DNA of 64,000 nt from contig NZ_JABASS010000005.1 in assembly GCF_016107545.1 (NCBI RefSeq), positions 1 to 64,000 on the forward strand. The letters are read 5' to 3'. The translations under genes and the position numbers were made by a program. Source of the stretch: Psychrobacter namhaensis. Lineage in GTDB: Bacteria; Pseudomonadota; Gammaproteobacteria; Pseudomonadales; Moraxellaceae. A model generated the notes under the pieces. It saw only the letters and a list, made by a program, of their open reading frames with translations. It made no database searches and was not told where the DNA came from. Positions 9,267 through 18,679 of the stretch are shown here, piece by piece; within the stretch, counting starts at the first letter, position 1, and the number at the start of each line of letters is the position of its first letter.

Positions 9267-9757
9267 ATAAAGTCAGAGCCCAAACGGTCAGTGAGTCAAT
9301 AAAAGAGGGGGAGATGAGCAAGATGGTCAATCAAAGCGCGGTGAGCATAAAGGATAATGCAAAGGATTTCAATCACATAGGCAGATATTGGTTAAAATCA
9401 CAACGCATCTCCCTATGTGCAAATATTTGCTGGAATTGAATGATAAATTATAACAGAACAAATGCGATATCGCAGTATTCAGCCGTTTATTTTATCGCTG
9501 TCATCAACTAAAGCGCTGGTAGGTTATGGTAATGCGTTTGCCAGAAAAGATAAGGGCTAAAACGTGTCATCTCTAGTCACAACTTGCCTAGGGTCTACCT
9601 GTGCTAATGCATAGCAAGTGTGCTAAAATCAGGCGATTTATTTTATAGTTATTGTTTTATAAAAACAGTTATGGGCCGAGCGTGTTTTTAAGCGTTCTCA
9701 TTTGCTAAGCATCTTTGATTAGCAACGACAATCAACCTGTCAGGGATAAGGTAAGTT
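9267..9757. other. Intergenic region between divergent mrdA and the DUF445 gene
   Basis: About 490 bp without a credible gene. It must hold promoters for both flanking genes. A perfect 12-bp palindrome TGCGATATCGCA lies at 9463-9474; nothing assigns it to a regulator. No hairpin with a T-run was seen. Confidence 0.5.
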
Positions 9758-11092
9758 ATGGATGCAACTTCATTGTGGCAGACGATAGCTGAGCACCCAG
9801 AATTTTTTGCCATGCTAACCATTCCACCAGTGACAGCGTTTGTCACGTGGATACATGTGTGGATGGCGCTTAAAATGCTGTTTTATCCGATTAAGTTTTG
9901 GGGTGTGCGTATTCCAAACTTCCCGTTTTTTGGGTTGCCGGGTATTGGCTGGCAAGGAATCGTTCCACGCAAAGCGGGTAAAATATCAGGCGTTATCGTT
10001 GATCAGACATTATCCAAACTCGGTTCGCTGGATGAGTTTTTTCAGGCCATGGAGCCTGAGCAGATGGCGATATTCATCACTGATACGGTTGATAAAAACC
10101 TTGAATTGTTGATTGATGAGATCATGTTGGACCATTCGCCAGCGCTGTGGGGTAATTTGCCTTATGCCGTAAAACGTCGTGTTTATGCCCAAGCGCATCA
10201 AGAGTTGCCCAATATTATGCAATCTTTGGTGACTGATCTGACCTATCATGTCGAAGATTTGGTTGATATGCGTAAGATGATTGTTAACACGATGGAAAAT
10301 GATCGTCGTCTGATGGTCAATATGTTTTTAAAAGTCGGTCAAAAAGAGATCAATTTTATTTGGCACATTAGCGCCCTAATTGGTTTGGTCTTCGGTATCA
10401 TCCAGATGTTTATATTTTTGCTGGTGCCGCAGCATTGGACAGTGCCGTTTTTTGCCGCGATTTGGGGATTTCTCACCAATTGGATCGCTATTTGGATGGT
10501 GTTTAACCCCGTAGAGCCACGCTTTATTCCTTATGTGAAGTTTTTTACCATACTGAGGTGTTTTCCCTTTATCAAACCGCAGATGCCTCATATCGCGCAG
10601 TACCGTCTACAAGGCGGCTTTATGAAACGTCAAGAGGAGGTTTCTGAGGTTTTCGCTGAGATTGTTGTGAAGGACTTGGTGACGCTTGAAAACATCATGA
10701 ATGAGATGATGTATGGTGAGCGTGCAACGCAAACGCGTGAGTTGATGAAATCACATTTATATAAAGTACTAGAGTCACCGGTGATTAGTACGACGTTGCG
10801 CGTAGGATTGGGTCGCCGTGAGTACGGGCAGCTAAAAAACACCATTATTGACAAGTCTATCGTCGCAACGATGGTGCCCTTGCGTGATCCTGAGCTGAAT
10901 GAAAGTCGTGCCAGCAAAATATTTGGTCTGTTTCGTGATCGGATACGGGCGCTGACGCCAACTGAGTTTCAAAACTTGTTACGTCCCGCTTTTCGAGAAG
11001 ATGAAATGACCTTGATTGTTTTGGGCGGTTTGACGGGCTTTTTAGCAGGTTGGTTGCATCTGGTTTTGGTGTTTTTTCCAGCCATTCAATAA
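9758..11092 (+). CDS. DUF445 family inner-membrane protein
   Basis: Conserved membrane protein of unknown function. The sequence starts with a hydrophobic segment (about residues 18-42), has a long soluble middle rich in acidic and aromatic residues, two central membrane segments (about 205-250) containing a tryptophan-rich GFLTNWIAIWMVFNPVEP block, and a C-terminal membrane helix with GGLTGFLAGWLHL. The TNW-x-A-x-x-M and G-x-x-x-G-W-x-H patterns are characteristic of the DUF445 family. An AAGGTAAG site precedes the ATG. It stands alone before the ccm operon, 226 bp away; no functional link is evident. Confidence 0.8.
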   Translation: MDATSLWQTIAEHPEFFAMLTIPPVTAFVTWIHVWMALKMLFYPIKFWGVRIPNFPFFGLPGIGWQGIVPRKAGKISGVIVDQTLSKLGSLDEFFQAMEPEQMAIFITDTVDKNLELLIDEIMLDHSPALWGNLPYAVKRRVYAQAHQELPNIMQSLVTDLTYHVEDLVDMRKMIVNTMENDRRLMVNMFLKVGQKEINFIWHISALIGLVFGIIQMFIFLLVPQHWTVPFFAAIWGFLTNWIAIWMVFNPVEPRFIPYVKFFTILRCFPFIKPQMPHIAQYRLQGGFMKRQEEVSEVFAEIVVKDLVTLENIMNEMMYGERATQTRELMKSHLYKVLESPVISTTLRVGLGRREYGQLKNTIIDKSIVATMVPLRDPELNESRASKIFGLFRDRIRALTPTEFQNLLRPAFREDEMTLIVLGGLTGFLAGWLHLVLVFFPAIQ

Positions 11093-11318
11093 TCGCTAGG
11101 CTTTTATGTTCTTTATACACATCGCATACAGAGTGGATACAAAAACGTGACAAGTTGACGCTAATGTACTGTGCTGTAAGCGCCCCACGCTGCAATGGCG
11201 GATAGTGGTATCTATACAACAAATATCAGTAGTAATAAATAGGACGCTTTTGAGTGTCCTAAAATTCCAATCTATATCATAAACAATGACCATATTAAGG
11301 TAAACAAGGTTAGAACGT

Positions 11319-13349
11319 ATGTTAATCACAGAATTGGGTTATTTTGCCTTGCTAGCCGCCTTTATACTGGCGATTTTGCAGGTGGTGTTACCAACCGTTG
11401 GCGTCATGCGTGACCACGTTGCTTGGCAGCGTCTAGCGCCAAGTCTAGCGTGGGCGCAGTTTGCTGCGATGATCCTATCATTTGCCGCGCTGATGGCAGG
11501 CTTTTATTACAATGACTTTAGCCTGGTCTATGTCACTCAGCACTCCAATACGTTGTTGCCTTGGTACTATAAACTATCGGCGACTTGGGGTGGTCATGAG
11601 GGGTCATTGCTGCTTTGGATGACCATTATGGCCACTTGGTGTGCGCTGGTCTCTTATTTTAGCCGTGGTCTACCATTGTCTATGCGTGCACGCGTGTTGG
11701 TGATTTTGGCAGGCGTACAGATGATGATGTTAGCGATGCTTATTTTTACCTCATCGCCATTTGATCGTACATTGCCCAATTTACCAGTTGATGGCGCGGA
11801 TCTTAACCCTGTGCTGCAAGATTTTGGTTTGATTATCCATCCGCCTATGCTGTACATGGGTTATGTAGGGATGGTTGTGCCATTTGCTTTTTGTATGGCC
11901 GCTTTGTGGGAAGGCCGCTTGGATGCGGTATGGACGCGCTGGTCGCGCCCGTGGGCGCTGGCGGCTTGGGGCTTTTTAACGGTTGGTATCGCGCTTGGCT
12001 CGTGGTGGGCCTATTATGAGCTTGGCTGGGGCGGTTGGTGGTTTTGGGATCCAGTAGAGAATGCTTCGTTGATGCCATGGCTGGCGGGTACAGCGTTGCT
12101 ACATTCGCTTGCGGTCACTGAAAAGCGCGGTGTATTCAAAGCGTGGACGATCATGCTGGCGATTTTTGCTTTTGCACTCAGTCTGTTGGGTACGTTCCTT
12201 GTCCGTTCAGGTGTTATTACGTCGGTGCATTCGTTTGCCGCTGACCCAACGCGTGGCCTTGTTATTCTAATGATTCTTGGTGTGGTCATTGGTGGTGGTT
12301 TGTTGATGTTTGCTGTGCGCGGCTGGCGATTGACGGTTGAGAGTCAATATCAGCTGATCTCACGTGAGTCGTTTTTAGTCATCAATAATGTCATCATTCT
12401 GATTTCGACGTTAGTTGTGTTACTCGGTACGCTTTATCCTATTATCGCCGATTCTTTTAATTTAGGACAGGTGTCTGTTGGCCCTCCTTACTTTAATGCC
12501 CTTTTTGTGCCACTGACATGGCTGCTATTGGTAGCGATGGGGATGGGCTCTAATATTCGCTGGAAGAAAGACAGTCGACCGCTATTGGGCGCTGGTATGG
12601 TTATTGCGGTCAGTAGCCTCGTGTTAGCAGCGATTATCACGTATTTTGTCAGCCCATCTGCGATGCTCAATATTGGTGTGACGTTAGCGGTCAGCTTTTG
12701 GGTGCTATTGTGGATGGCTGTTGATTTTAAAGACAAAACCAAAAACGCACCTAGCCGACTCAAAGGCCTACGCCAATTGCGTCTTAGCTATTGGGGGCAG
12801 CAGACTGCTCATATCGGTGTGATCATTGCGGTTATCGGCGTGGCGTTTACCACGACTTTGAGCATTGAGCGTGATGTGGCGCTGGCACCGAATGATAGCG
12901 TTCATGTTCAGGGTTATGATTTTGTCGTTAAAGGCTTTCGTGAAGTCAAAGGCAGTAACTTTGATGCCACCCAAGCTGAAGTAGAAATTAGCAAAGAGGG
13001 ACAAGTGGTGACGACTTTGTACCCTGAAAAACGTAACTATATTATTAGCATGATGCCGATGACAGAAGCGGCCATCGACGCCAGTCTGATGCGTGATGTG
13101 TACGTAGCGCTTGGCGAACCTATCGCCGAAAATAGCAATGAATGGGCGTTCCGTATTTATGTCAAACCGCTGATTCGTTGGGTATGGCTGGGCGCGCTTA
13201 TTATGGCCTTCGGTGCACTGTTGAGTATGCTTGACAATCGTTACCGTATGAAAAAAACTAAAGCGCCTGTGCAGATTGCTCCGAAGGAGTCAGGTGTTGG
13301 TAACACTGCTGATTTGGGCACGCCAGCCACAAAGACAGGGGGCAATTAA
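11319..13349 (+). CDS. ccmF: Cytochrome c heme lyase subunit CcmF
   Basis: Large polytopic membrane protein of the system I cytochrome c maturation complex, transferring heme from CcmE to apocytochrome with CcmH. It shows WGGHEGSLLLW (about residues 90-100), the HPPMLYMGY histidine motif (174-182), and the periplasmic WWD domain WWAYYELGWGGWWFWDP (229-245). The 676-residue length and many hydrophobic helices are as expected. It starts an operon with ccmG, ccmH and ccmI, joined by tiny gaps or overlaps. ccmABCDE, needed for heme delivery to CcmE, are not in this window. Confidence 0.97.
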   Translation: MLITELGYFALLAAFILAILQVVLPTVGVMRDHVAWQRLAPSLAWAQFAAMILSFAALMAGFYYNDFSLVYVTQHSNTLLPWYYKLSATWGGHEGSLLLWMTIMATWCALVSYFSRGLPLSMRARVLVILAGVQMMMLAMLIFTSSPFDRTLPNLPVDGADLNPVLQDFGLIIHPPMLYMGYVGMVVPFAFCMAALWEGRLDAVWTRWSRPWALAAWGFLTVGIALGSWWAYYELGWGGWWFWDPVENASLMPWLAGTALLHSLAVTEKRGVFKAWTIMLAIFAFALSLLGTFLVRSGVITSVHSFAADPTRGLVILMILGVVIGGGLLMFAVRGWRLTVESQYQLISRESFLVINNVIILISTLVVLLGTLYPIIADSFNLGQVSVGPPYFNALFVPLTWLLLVAMGMGSNIRWKKDSRPLLGAGMVIAVSSLVLAAIITYFVSPSAMLNIGVTLAVSFWVLLWMAVDFKDKTKNAPSRLKGLRQLRLSYWGQQTAHIGVIIAVIGVAFTTTLSIERDVALAPNDSVHVQGYDFVVKGFREVKGSNFDATQAEVEISKEGQVVTTLYPEKRNYIISMMPMTEAAIDASLMRDVYVALGEPIAENSNEWAFRIYVKPLIRWVWLGALIMAFGALLSMLDNRYRMKKTKAPVQIAPKESGVGNTADLGTPATKTGGN

Positions 13350-13350
13350 T

Positions 13351-14010
13351 ATGAGCACAGCAAATAATTCCTCTGATAAAAAGGCTCAGCAAGCTAAAGT
13401 AAATCACCCTAAAACCGTCAACAAAAAACAGATGAGATTATGGTTCTTAATCCCGCTGATTGTGTTTACCGGTTTTATGATCATGCTATACATGCGTTTG
13501 GGTAAGCCGACGGACATCGTAACCAATACCGCGCTTGAGCGTCCTGTACCTGCGTTTGAGTTACCCCTGCTGTCAGATACCAGTCGTATCATGACCAATG
13601 AGAATTTACCCGATGAGCCGTTTTTGATGAACATTTGGGGCTCTTGGTGTCCCACTTGTATCATTGAGCATCCGTTTTTAATGCAGTTAGAGGAGCGCGG
13701 TGTCAATTTGGTGGGTGTCAATTACAAAGATGAGATTGGCGATGCGTTAGGGTATTTGAACCGAGGTGGAGATCCGTTCTCGATGTCGATTCAGGATCTC
13801 TCGGGACAATTTGCTTTAGACTTGGGTTTGACAGGCGCGCCTGAAACTTTCATCGTCGATGGTGAGGGCATCATTCGTCAGCACATTATCGGTGAGATTA
13901 ATGAGAGCAATTGGCAAAGTCGTATTGCACCTTGCTTAATGGTACTCAATGAGGCCAATAACAATGGCGTCAGTCCAGATCCGAGTCAGGTTGCGGAGGC
14001 GTGTAAATGA
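13351..14010 (+). CDS. ccmG: Thiol:disulfide interchange protein CcmG/DsbE
   Basis: Membrane-anchored periplasmic thioredoxin-like protein that keeps the apocytochrome heme-binding cysteines reduced. A polar 28-residue cytoplasmic tail precedes one transmembrane helix (about 30-48); the thioredoxin fold has the active site WGSWCPTC (C100 and C103) and a later cis-proline segment TGAPETFIVD. The family motif GVNYKDE is present. The start at 13351 is chosen because a GGGGG tract lies just upstream and it begins one base after the ccmF stop; an upstream in-frame ATG at 13276 lies inside ccmF. The long polar N-tail is unusual compared with E. coli DsbE. Confidence 0.94.
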   Translation: MSTANNSSDKKAQQAKVNHPKTVNKKQMRLWFLIPLIVFTGFMIMLYMRLGKPTDIVTNTALERPVPAFELPLLSDTSRIMTNENLPDEPFLMNIWGSWCPTCIIEHPFLMQLEERGVNLVGVNYKDEIGDALGYLNRGGDPFSMSIQDLSGQFALDLGLTGAPETFIVDGEGIIRQHIIGEINESNWQSRIAPCLMVLNEANNNGVSPDPSQVAEACK

Positions 14011-14573
14011 TAAGTAATCAAATAAAGGCCGTTATGATCAAGGTTGCGGGCCTATTGATCGCTTGTCTACTGAGTGTGGCAAGCTACGCTGCAATTGAGG
14101 TTTATGATTTTGACTCTGTGCAGCAAGAAGCCCAGTATCGCGGTCTCATTGAAGAGCTACGCTGCCCAAAATGCCAAAACCAAAATCTTGCAGGGTCTGA
14201 CGCGCCGATCGCGCAAGATCTCAAGCAAAAAACCTATAACATGGTAAAAGACGGCCGTAGTGATGGCGAGATTCGCGCTTATATGCAGGAGCGTTATGGT
14301 GATTTTATCAGTTATAAGCCGCCCGTTCGCCCCTCTACGTGGATTTTATGGTTTTTTCCACCATTACTACTCATCATATTGCTGATTGGTTGGTTTTGGC
14401 AAAGTAAACGACGTCAGCTTGTTGCAAGTGGCGAGAGTGGAGTAAAGGTAGACAGTACCACAGCGGCGGCACTGTCTGTTGCTGAAAAAGCCGAACTTGA
14501 TCGCCTATTATCACGTGCTGATAACCATGGAAAAAGCGATCATGACAACACAAGTTTTGAGGACAAAAAATGA
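14007..14573 (+). CDS. ccmH: Cytochrome c-type biogenesis protein CcmH
   Basis: Periplasm-facing thiol oxidoreductase of the heme lyase complex, thought to handle apocytochrome CxxCH motifs together with CcmG. After a signal sequence (about residues 9-28) the diagnostic LRCPKCQNQNLAGSDAPIA gives C53 and C56, then ERYGDFISYKPP, then a C-terminal transmembrane helix (about 117-135). The ATG overlaps the ccmG stop as ATGA. A polar 50-residue tail follows the membrane anchor. It corresponds to the N-terminal half of E. coli CcmH; the second half is the separate ccmI gene here. Confidence 0.95.
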   Translation: MISNQIKAVMIKVAGLLIACLLSVASYAAIEVYDFDSVQQEAQYRGLIEELRCPKCQNQNLAGSDAPIAQDLKQKTYNMVKDGRSDGEIRAYMQERYGDFISYKPPVRPSTWILWFFPPLLLIILLIGWFWQSKRRQLVASGESGVKVDSTTAAALSVAEKAELDRLLSRADNHGKSDHDNTSFEDKK

Positions 14574-15850
14574 CCCTATTTTCTACTGTTGGCTTATTTA
14601 TTGCCCTAAGCTTACTCATCGCCTTAGTACTTGCCGTCATTACCATCATGCCGTGGTTAAGAGCCTCGCGTACGCAACATAAACCTGTGGACAATCAGCT
14701 GTTAGATATTAACGTTGCTGTGTTCCGCGAGCGTCTGGCAGAACTGAAAACAGATAAAGACAGTGGGGTTATTGATGACAGCCACTATCAAAATCAAAAA
14801 CTTGAGCTGGAGCGTCAGCTGTTAGATGCACAGCGCGACGTCACGCCCATGGTTACCCCTGGGATTAAGAGTCGACTGATTATCATGGTTTGGGTGCCTG
14901 TACTGGCTGCCATGGCTTATCTGATGGTGGGTGATCGTACCCCGGTGTTTGAGCTGTGGGCCGCCGAGGACAAAGTGGGTCAAGTGGCTGATGATCTACT
15001 GACTGGCAAAATCGATCAGCCACCAGCGTGGGCAATCGAAGATGGTCAACAGCTTATTAGTGCCATGCAGACCAATGTCTATCGTCATGCCGATGATCCT
15101 AATCGCTGGATGCGTTTATCGGAGCTGTTCTTATCGTTAGAAGCGACAGATTCGGCACTAGAAGCCTTGTCACGTGCGTATCGTTTGTCACCTGACAACG
15201 AAGAAATCGCAACCACCTACGCCCAGATTAGCTTCTTTGCTAATAAAGGTCAGTTAGATGCCAATAGCCGCCGCGTGCTGCAAGACGTATTGGCCAAAAA
15301 TCCAGAGCATGAGGGCGCGCAAATGCTGATGGCAATGGGTGAGGCGCGTAGCAGTAACTTTGATCAAGCACAAGGCTGGATTAAGCGCTTACGTGACAGC
15401 ATTGCAGCCAAGCCGGGTGACCATACTCAAGCGCTGGCAAGTTTAGATGAGTTAAGTGCCAATGTGGCAGCTCAGCAGCAACAAGCGTCTGAAGGCGTTG
15501 AGGTGACCGTAAAAATTAACGCCAGCCTCCTGCCTTTGGTCAAGGCTGATGATGTGTTATTTGTAGCGATACGTGATGTTAACGGTGGTCCACCATTTGC
15601 AGCCAAACGTTTGCCGATTAGCGTTATTAAGCAAGGCGAAGCGGTGGTTAGCCTCAGTGATCTTGATGCTATGATGCCATCGCGTACGCTGCAGTCTGCT
15701 CGTGCCGATAAAATTCAGTTGGCAGTTGTTGCTCGCATCAGTCACAGCGGCACTGCCAGTGCCGAGTCAGGCGATCTATCAGGCAATCCTGTGGTGATTA
15801 GCGCTGACCAAGATCAGGCTAATGTAGAAATCAATCAGCAAATACCATAG
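14570..15850 (+). CDS. ccmI: Cytochrome c maturation protein CcmI (CycH)
   Basis: Apocytochrome c chaperone of the heme lyase complex. Two N-terminal membrane helices (about residues 8-25 and 100-117) enclose a cytoplasmic loop with VAVFRERLAELKTDKDSGVI, a family motif. The periplasmic part has TPR-like helices (about 165-270, with RWMRLSELFLSLEATDSALEALSRAYRL) and a C-terminal beta-rich domain with VTVKINASLLPLVKADDVLFV. It overlaps ccmH by four bases (ATGA). It is the last gene of the ccmFGHI set. Confidence 0.92.
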   Translation: MTLFSTVGLFIALSLLIALVLAVITIMPWLRASRTQHKPVDNQLLDINVAVFRERLAELKTDKDSGVIDDSHYQNQKLELERQLLDAQRDVTPMVTPGIKSRLIIMVWVPVLAAMAYLMVGDRTPVFELWAAEDKVGQVADDLLTGKIDQPPAWAIEDGQQLISAMQTNVYRHADDPNRWMRLSELFLSLEATDSALEALSRAYRLSPDNEEIATTYAQISFFANKGQLDANSRRVLQDVLAKNPEHEGAQMLMAMGEARSSNFDQAQGWIKRLRDSIAAKPGDHTQALASLDELSANVAAQQQQASEGVEVTVKINASLLPLVKADDVLFVAIRDVNGGPPFAAKRLPISVIKQGEAVVSLSDLDAMMPSRTLQSARADKIQLAVVARISHSGTASAESGDLSGNPVVISADQDQANVEINQQIP

Positions 15851-15886
15851 TATATTTGCTTGGCTTTATCCATCCTACCATGTAAT

Positions 15887-15917
15887 GCCATTGCCCAAAA
15901 AAACAGCGCGCAATGGC
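15887..15917. other. Hairpin downstream of ccmI
   Basis: GCCATTGC and GCAATGGC form a perfect 8-bp stem with a 15-nt loop, 36 bp past the ccmI stop. There is no T-run, so it is not a classic intrinsic terminator; it may protect the 3' end of the ccm transcript. Confidence 0.4.
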
Positions 15918-16070
15918 GTTATATGAACAGATAAGTCATGGCAACTTATCACAGCAATAATGAAAATACTTGAGGTTTGCAAAGCCACAAGGTAAGGTAG
16001 CTTAGCAAACAACCAATCCCTAAGTTTTATTAGTCCCCAAATCCTATCTATTAAGGAGAGTCGTGTAATG

Positions 16071-16724
16071 ATGCGTATTATTTTGCTAGGTCCACCAGGC
16101 GCCGGTAAAGGTACTCAAGCCCAGTTCATTTCTAAAGAATATGATATCCCGCAGATCTCAACTGGCGATATGCTGCGTGCAGCAATCAAAGAAGGCAGCG
16201 AGCTTGGCAAAAAAGCCAAAGACATCATGAATGCTGGTGGTTTGGTTTCTGACGACCTCATTATTAACCTAGTGAAAGAACGTATCGCTAAGCCTGATTG
16301 CGCTAATGGTTGTATTTTTGATGGTTTTCCACGTACTATTCCGCAAGCGCAAGCACTGGCAGATGCTGACGTTGCCATTGATCATGTGATTGAAATTAGC
16401 GTCCCAGATGATGAAATCGTTAAGCGTCTATCTGGTCGTCGCCAGCATCCAGGCTCAGGTCGCGTGTATCACATTGACCATAACCCATCTAAGGTCGATG
16501 GTATCGATGATGTGACTGGTGAACCGCTGATCCAGCGTGAAGATGACAAAGAATCTACGATCCGTGAGCGTTTGGCCACTTATCATGAGCAGACCTCAGC
16601 GTTGGTTGGTTTTTATCAAGATAAAGCCAAAGAAGACGATGATGCCCCTACTTATAATAAGTTTGATGGCACACAAGGAATAGAGGACGTTAAGCAGCAA
16701 ATTCTGTCCGCGTTAAAAGGCTAA
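16071..16724 (+). CDS. adk: Adenylate kinase
   Basis: Catalyses ATP + AMP = 2 ADP. The P-loop [13 protein letters not shown] is at about residues 7-19, followed by [12 protein letters not shown], the [17 protein letters not shown]-binding block, and a long LID domain with [18 protein letters not shown]. The LID carries no zinc-binding cysteine set, as in other gram-negatives. AAGGAGAG lies upstream of tandem ATGs at 16068 and 16071; the second gives the usual MRIILLG start. It is a single-gene unit with its own terminator. Confidence 0.98.
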   Translation: MRIILLGPPGAGKGTQAQFISKEYDIPQISTGDMLRAAIKEGSELGKKAKDIMNAGGLVSDDLIINLVKERIAKPDCANGCIFDGFPRTIPQAQALADADVAIDHVIEISVPDDEIVKRLSGRRQHPGSGRVYHIDHNPSKVDGIDDVTGEPLIQREDDKESTIRERLATYHEQTSALVGFYQDKAKEDDDAPTYNKFDGTQGIEDVKQQILSALKG

Positions 16725-16765
16725 TTGTCGATCATTCAAGTTGAATAATCGATAGAGCTGTTGAA

Positions 16766-16792
16766 GACCCTGCTAATTGGCAGGGTTTTTTA
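16766..16792 (+). terminator. Terminator of adk
   Basis: ACCCTGC and GCAGGGT pair across a short AT loop, followed by TTTTTTA. Confidence 0.88.
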
Positions 16793-16848
16793 ATGGCTAA
16801 TAACAAGTAAGACTAGCTGTAAAGGAAGAGACAATAAACGCCGCGTAT

Positions 16849-16884
16849 AAAAAAGCCGCCTACTGATGATCAGTAAGCGGCTTT
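16849..16884 (-). terminator. Terminator of secB
   Basis: On the minus strand GCCGCTTACTGA and TCAGTAGGCGGC form a long near-perfect stem with a two-base centre, followed by TTTTTTAT. Confidence 0.88.
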
Positions 16885-16927
16885 CAAATACAGACGCGTT
16901 AGCGTTAACGCTTAATTAAGACAACCC

Positions 16928-17380
16928 TTATGCGTTACCTTGAGCATCAACTTGCGCTTGCTGTTGGCTTTGTGCGTAAGCTTGATCAAAGTTCACGGGC
17001 GCTAACAATAGCTGCGGGAAGCTACCACGCGTCACGATGTCGCTGATGACTTCACGAGCATAGGGGAATAATACGTTAGGGCAATATGCGCCTAAGATTT
17101 GACCAATTTGATCTTCAGGAATATCTTTTAGCAAAAAAATACCTGCCTGATGAACTTCGGCGATAAACGCGGCTTCATCAGCGTTTTTAGCACTCACGCT
17201 CACAGTCAAAATGATTTGATAATGATCATCGTCAAGTTTTTCAGCATTGCTAGACAGATTGATATCAAGCTCTGGATTCCACTCTTTGGTGAATACGCCA
17301 GCGCCTGGGACTTCAAGTGACATATCTTTTACATAAATGCGCTCTAACGCCAACTGTGGTTGTGCTTGTTCTTCAGCCAT
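16928..17380 (-). CDS. secB: Protein-export chaperone SecB
   Basis: Tetrameric cytosolic chaperone keeping preproteins unfolded and handing them to SecA. The 150-residue sequence has [27 protein letters not shown] and the block [19 protein letters not shown] that is nearly invariant in SecB. The C-terminal tail is Gln/Ala-rich and lacks an obvious zinc-contact motif for SecA. It follows grxC in the conserved rhodanese-grxC-secB order, but gpsA, which follows in E. coli, is absent. Confidence 0.97.
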   Translation of the reverse strand: MAEEQAQPQLALERIYVKDMSLEVPGAGVFTKEWNPELDINLSSNAEKLDDDHYQIILTVSVSAKNADEAAFIAEVHQAGIFLLKDIPEDQIGQILGAYCPNVLFPYAREVISDIVTRGSFPQLLLAPVNFDQAYAQSQQQAQVDAQGNA

Positions 17381-17548
17381 GATAATTCCTTTAAAATTAG
17401 ATCAAATGATTGGACAAACTGTCATTATATAAAACAGCATTGTAATACAAATCGAGAGGGTATCTCGACGATTTTTATCGGTAACTCTTATCTTTGCCTC
17501 TGTCTTTTATGAAAAAAGTAAAGACAGACAGCGCAGAAAAACGGTTAC

Positions 17549-17812
17549 TTAACCTGCTAACAGCTCGTCAAGTTTGCCTTGTTGGTTCATTTGATTGAGC
17601 TCATCAAAACCACCGACGAAGGTCTCGCCGACGAAGATTTGTGGCACAGTGCGATAGTTATTGGTTTTTTTCATCAACGCTTGGCGCTCTTCGCTGCTCA
17701 TGTCATGCATACCAATTTCTTCATAATCAACGCCTTTGGTTTTTAGCAGTTGTTTGGCATTTGAGCAGTATGGGCAGATAGGGGTGGTATAGACTTTAAC
17801 AGATACAGTCAT
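17549..17812 (-). CDS. grxC: Glutaredoxin 3
   Basis: Small glutathione-dependent disulfide reductase. The active site is CPYC (C13 and C16); later come TVPQIFVG with the cis-proline and GGFDEL for glutathione binding. Length 87 is normal. It lies between the rhodanese gene and secB, as in enterobacteria. Confidence 0.95.
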   Translation of the reverse strand: MTVSVKVYTTPICPYCSNAKQLLKTKGVDYEEIGMHDMSSEERQALMKKTNNYRTVPQIFVGETFVGGFDELNQMNQQGKLDELLAG

Positions 17813-18016
17813 GATAAATCCTTATTATAAGTGTAGGCGGTAACCGTTTTATTATAAAAAGTATTATAAATAATTATTCGATAAAAACTCTTATAATCCG
17901 TTACCAACCAATGAATTGAAAAGATATTTGGTGACGCTCATTATTAAAGTGGGGATGAGCGCTATAAATTCAAGCTGCCTCAAGATAAAAGGCTGGACAG
18001 TATCACAAATGCTACA

Positions 18017-18050
18017 TAAAAAAAGACACCTGTGAAGAGGTGTCTTTTTG
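18017..18050 (-). terminator. Terminator of the rhodanese gene
   Basis: AAAAAGACACC and GGTGTCTTTTT flank a short loop. On the minus strand the stem is followed by seven T, 47 bp past the rhodanese stop. The symmetry makes it active in both directions. It suggests that the rhodanese gene and grxC are separately transcribed. Confidence 0.85.
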
Positions 18051-18096
18051 GGCGCTTATATGAATCGGATATCAATTAAGGCTGAGTATTTATTAA

Positions 18097-18552
18097 CTAT
18101 TTATGTAGGCTTGGCTTCGCTTTGCCTTTTTTCTTAGGCGCAGTATCTTTTAACCCAACCAATGGCATGCCAGCGCCTTGCCAGCCGCCAATACCGCCCT
18201 CTAATCGATAGACACTGTCTTTACCGATCATCTGAATGGCAGCGCCTGCTTGGACACCCATGTCGCAGATAATAATCACTGGCTGTTCAATCGCGCGGAT
18301 TTCTTCGATGCGGTCTTTTAGCTCAGTGAAAGGTATGTTGCGGCTGCCTTGGATATACCCTGATTCAAACTTCTTTTTGGCGCGAATATCGATTAGCTGC
18401 GCATTTTGCGAGTTAACCATCATACCAAGGGTGTTGGGCGATATTTTTCTGCCACTACGTTTGTTTTCAATGGTAAAAAACAGCACGGCAAGTACGGCCA
18501 ATATACCAAATAAAAACGGGTGGTTGCCCACAAATTCCAGCGCACGATCCAA
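18097..18552 (-). CDS. Membrane-anchored rhodanese-like protein (YibN type)
   Basis: Single-domain rhodanese with one N-terminal transmembrane helix (about residues 11-28). The domain opens with QLIDIRAKKKFESGYIQGSRNIP and carries the putative active cysteine in IIICDMGVQAG (C96). The C-terminus is a short Lys-rich tail. E. coli YibN has the same layout and the same neighbours grxC and secB, so it is most likely the orthologue. The sulfur donor or acceptor is unknown. Confidence 0.85.
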   Translation of the reverse strand: MDRALEFVGNHPFLFGILAVLAVLFFTIENKRSGRKISPNTLGMMVNSQNAQLIDIRAKKKFESGYIQGSRNIPFTELKDRIEEIRAIEQPVIIICDMGVQAGAAIQMIGKDSVYRLEGGIGGWQGAGMPLVGLKDTAPKKKGKAKPSLHK

Positions 18553-18679
18553 ACCATACCTCCAAAAAAATAAGTGTTCTACTAGGCTGAGAAGACAGCC
18601 TAAGGATATTGAACAAGGCGCTATTATACCGATTAGACTGCCTATAGTAAATGTGCGATGGTCAACCTATATTGAACGA

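Noticed and set aside
17500-17527. Inverted repeat CTGTCTTTTA/TAAAGACAG as a grxC-secB terminator
   Set aside because: No T-run follows on either strand, so it is not a convincing intrinsic terminator.
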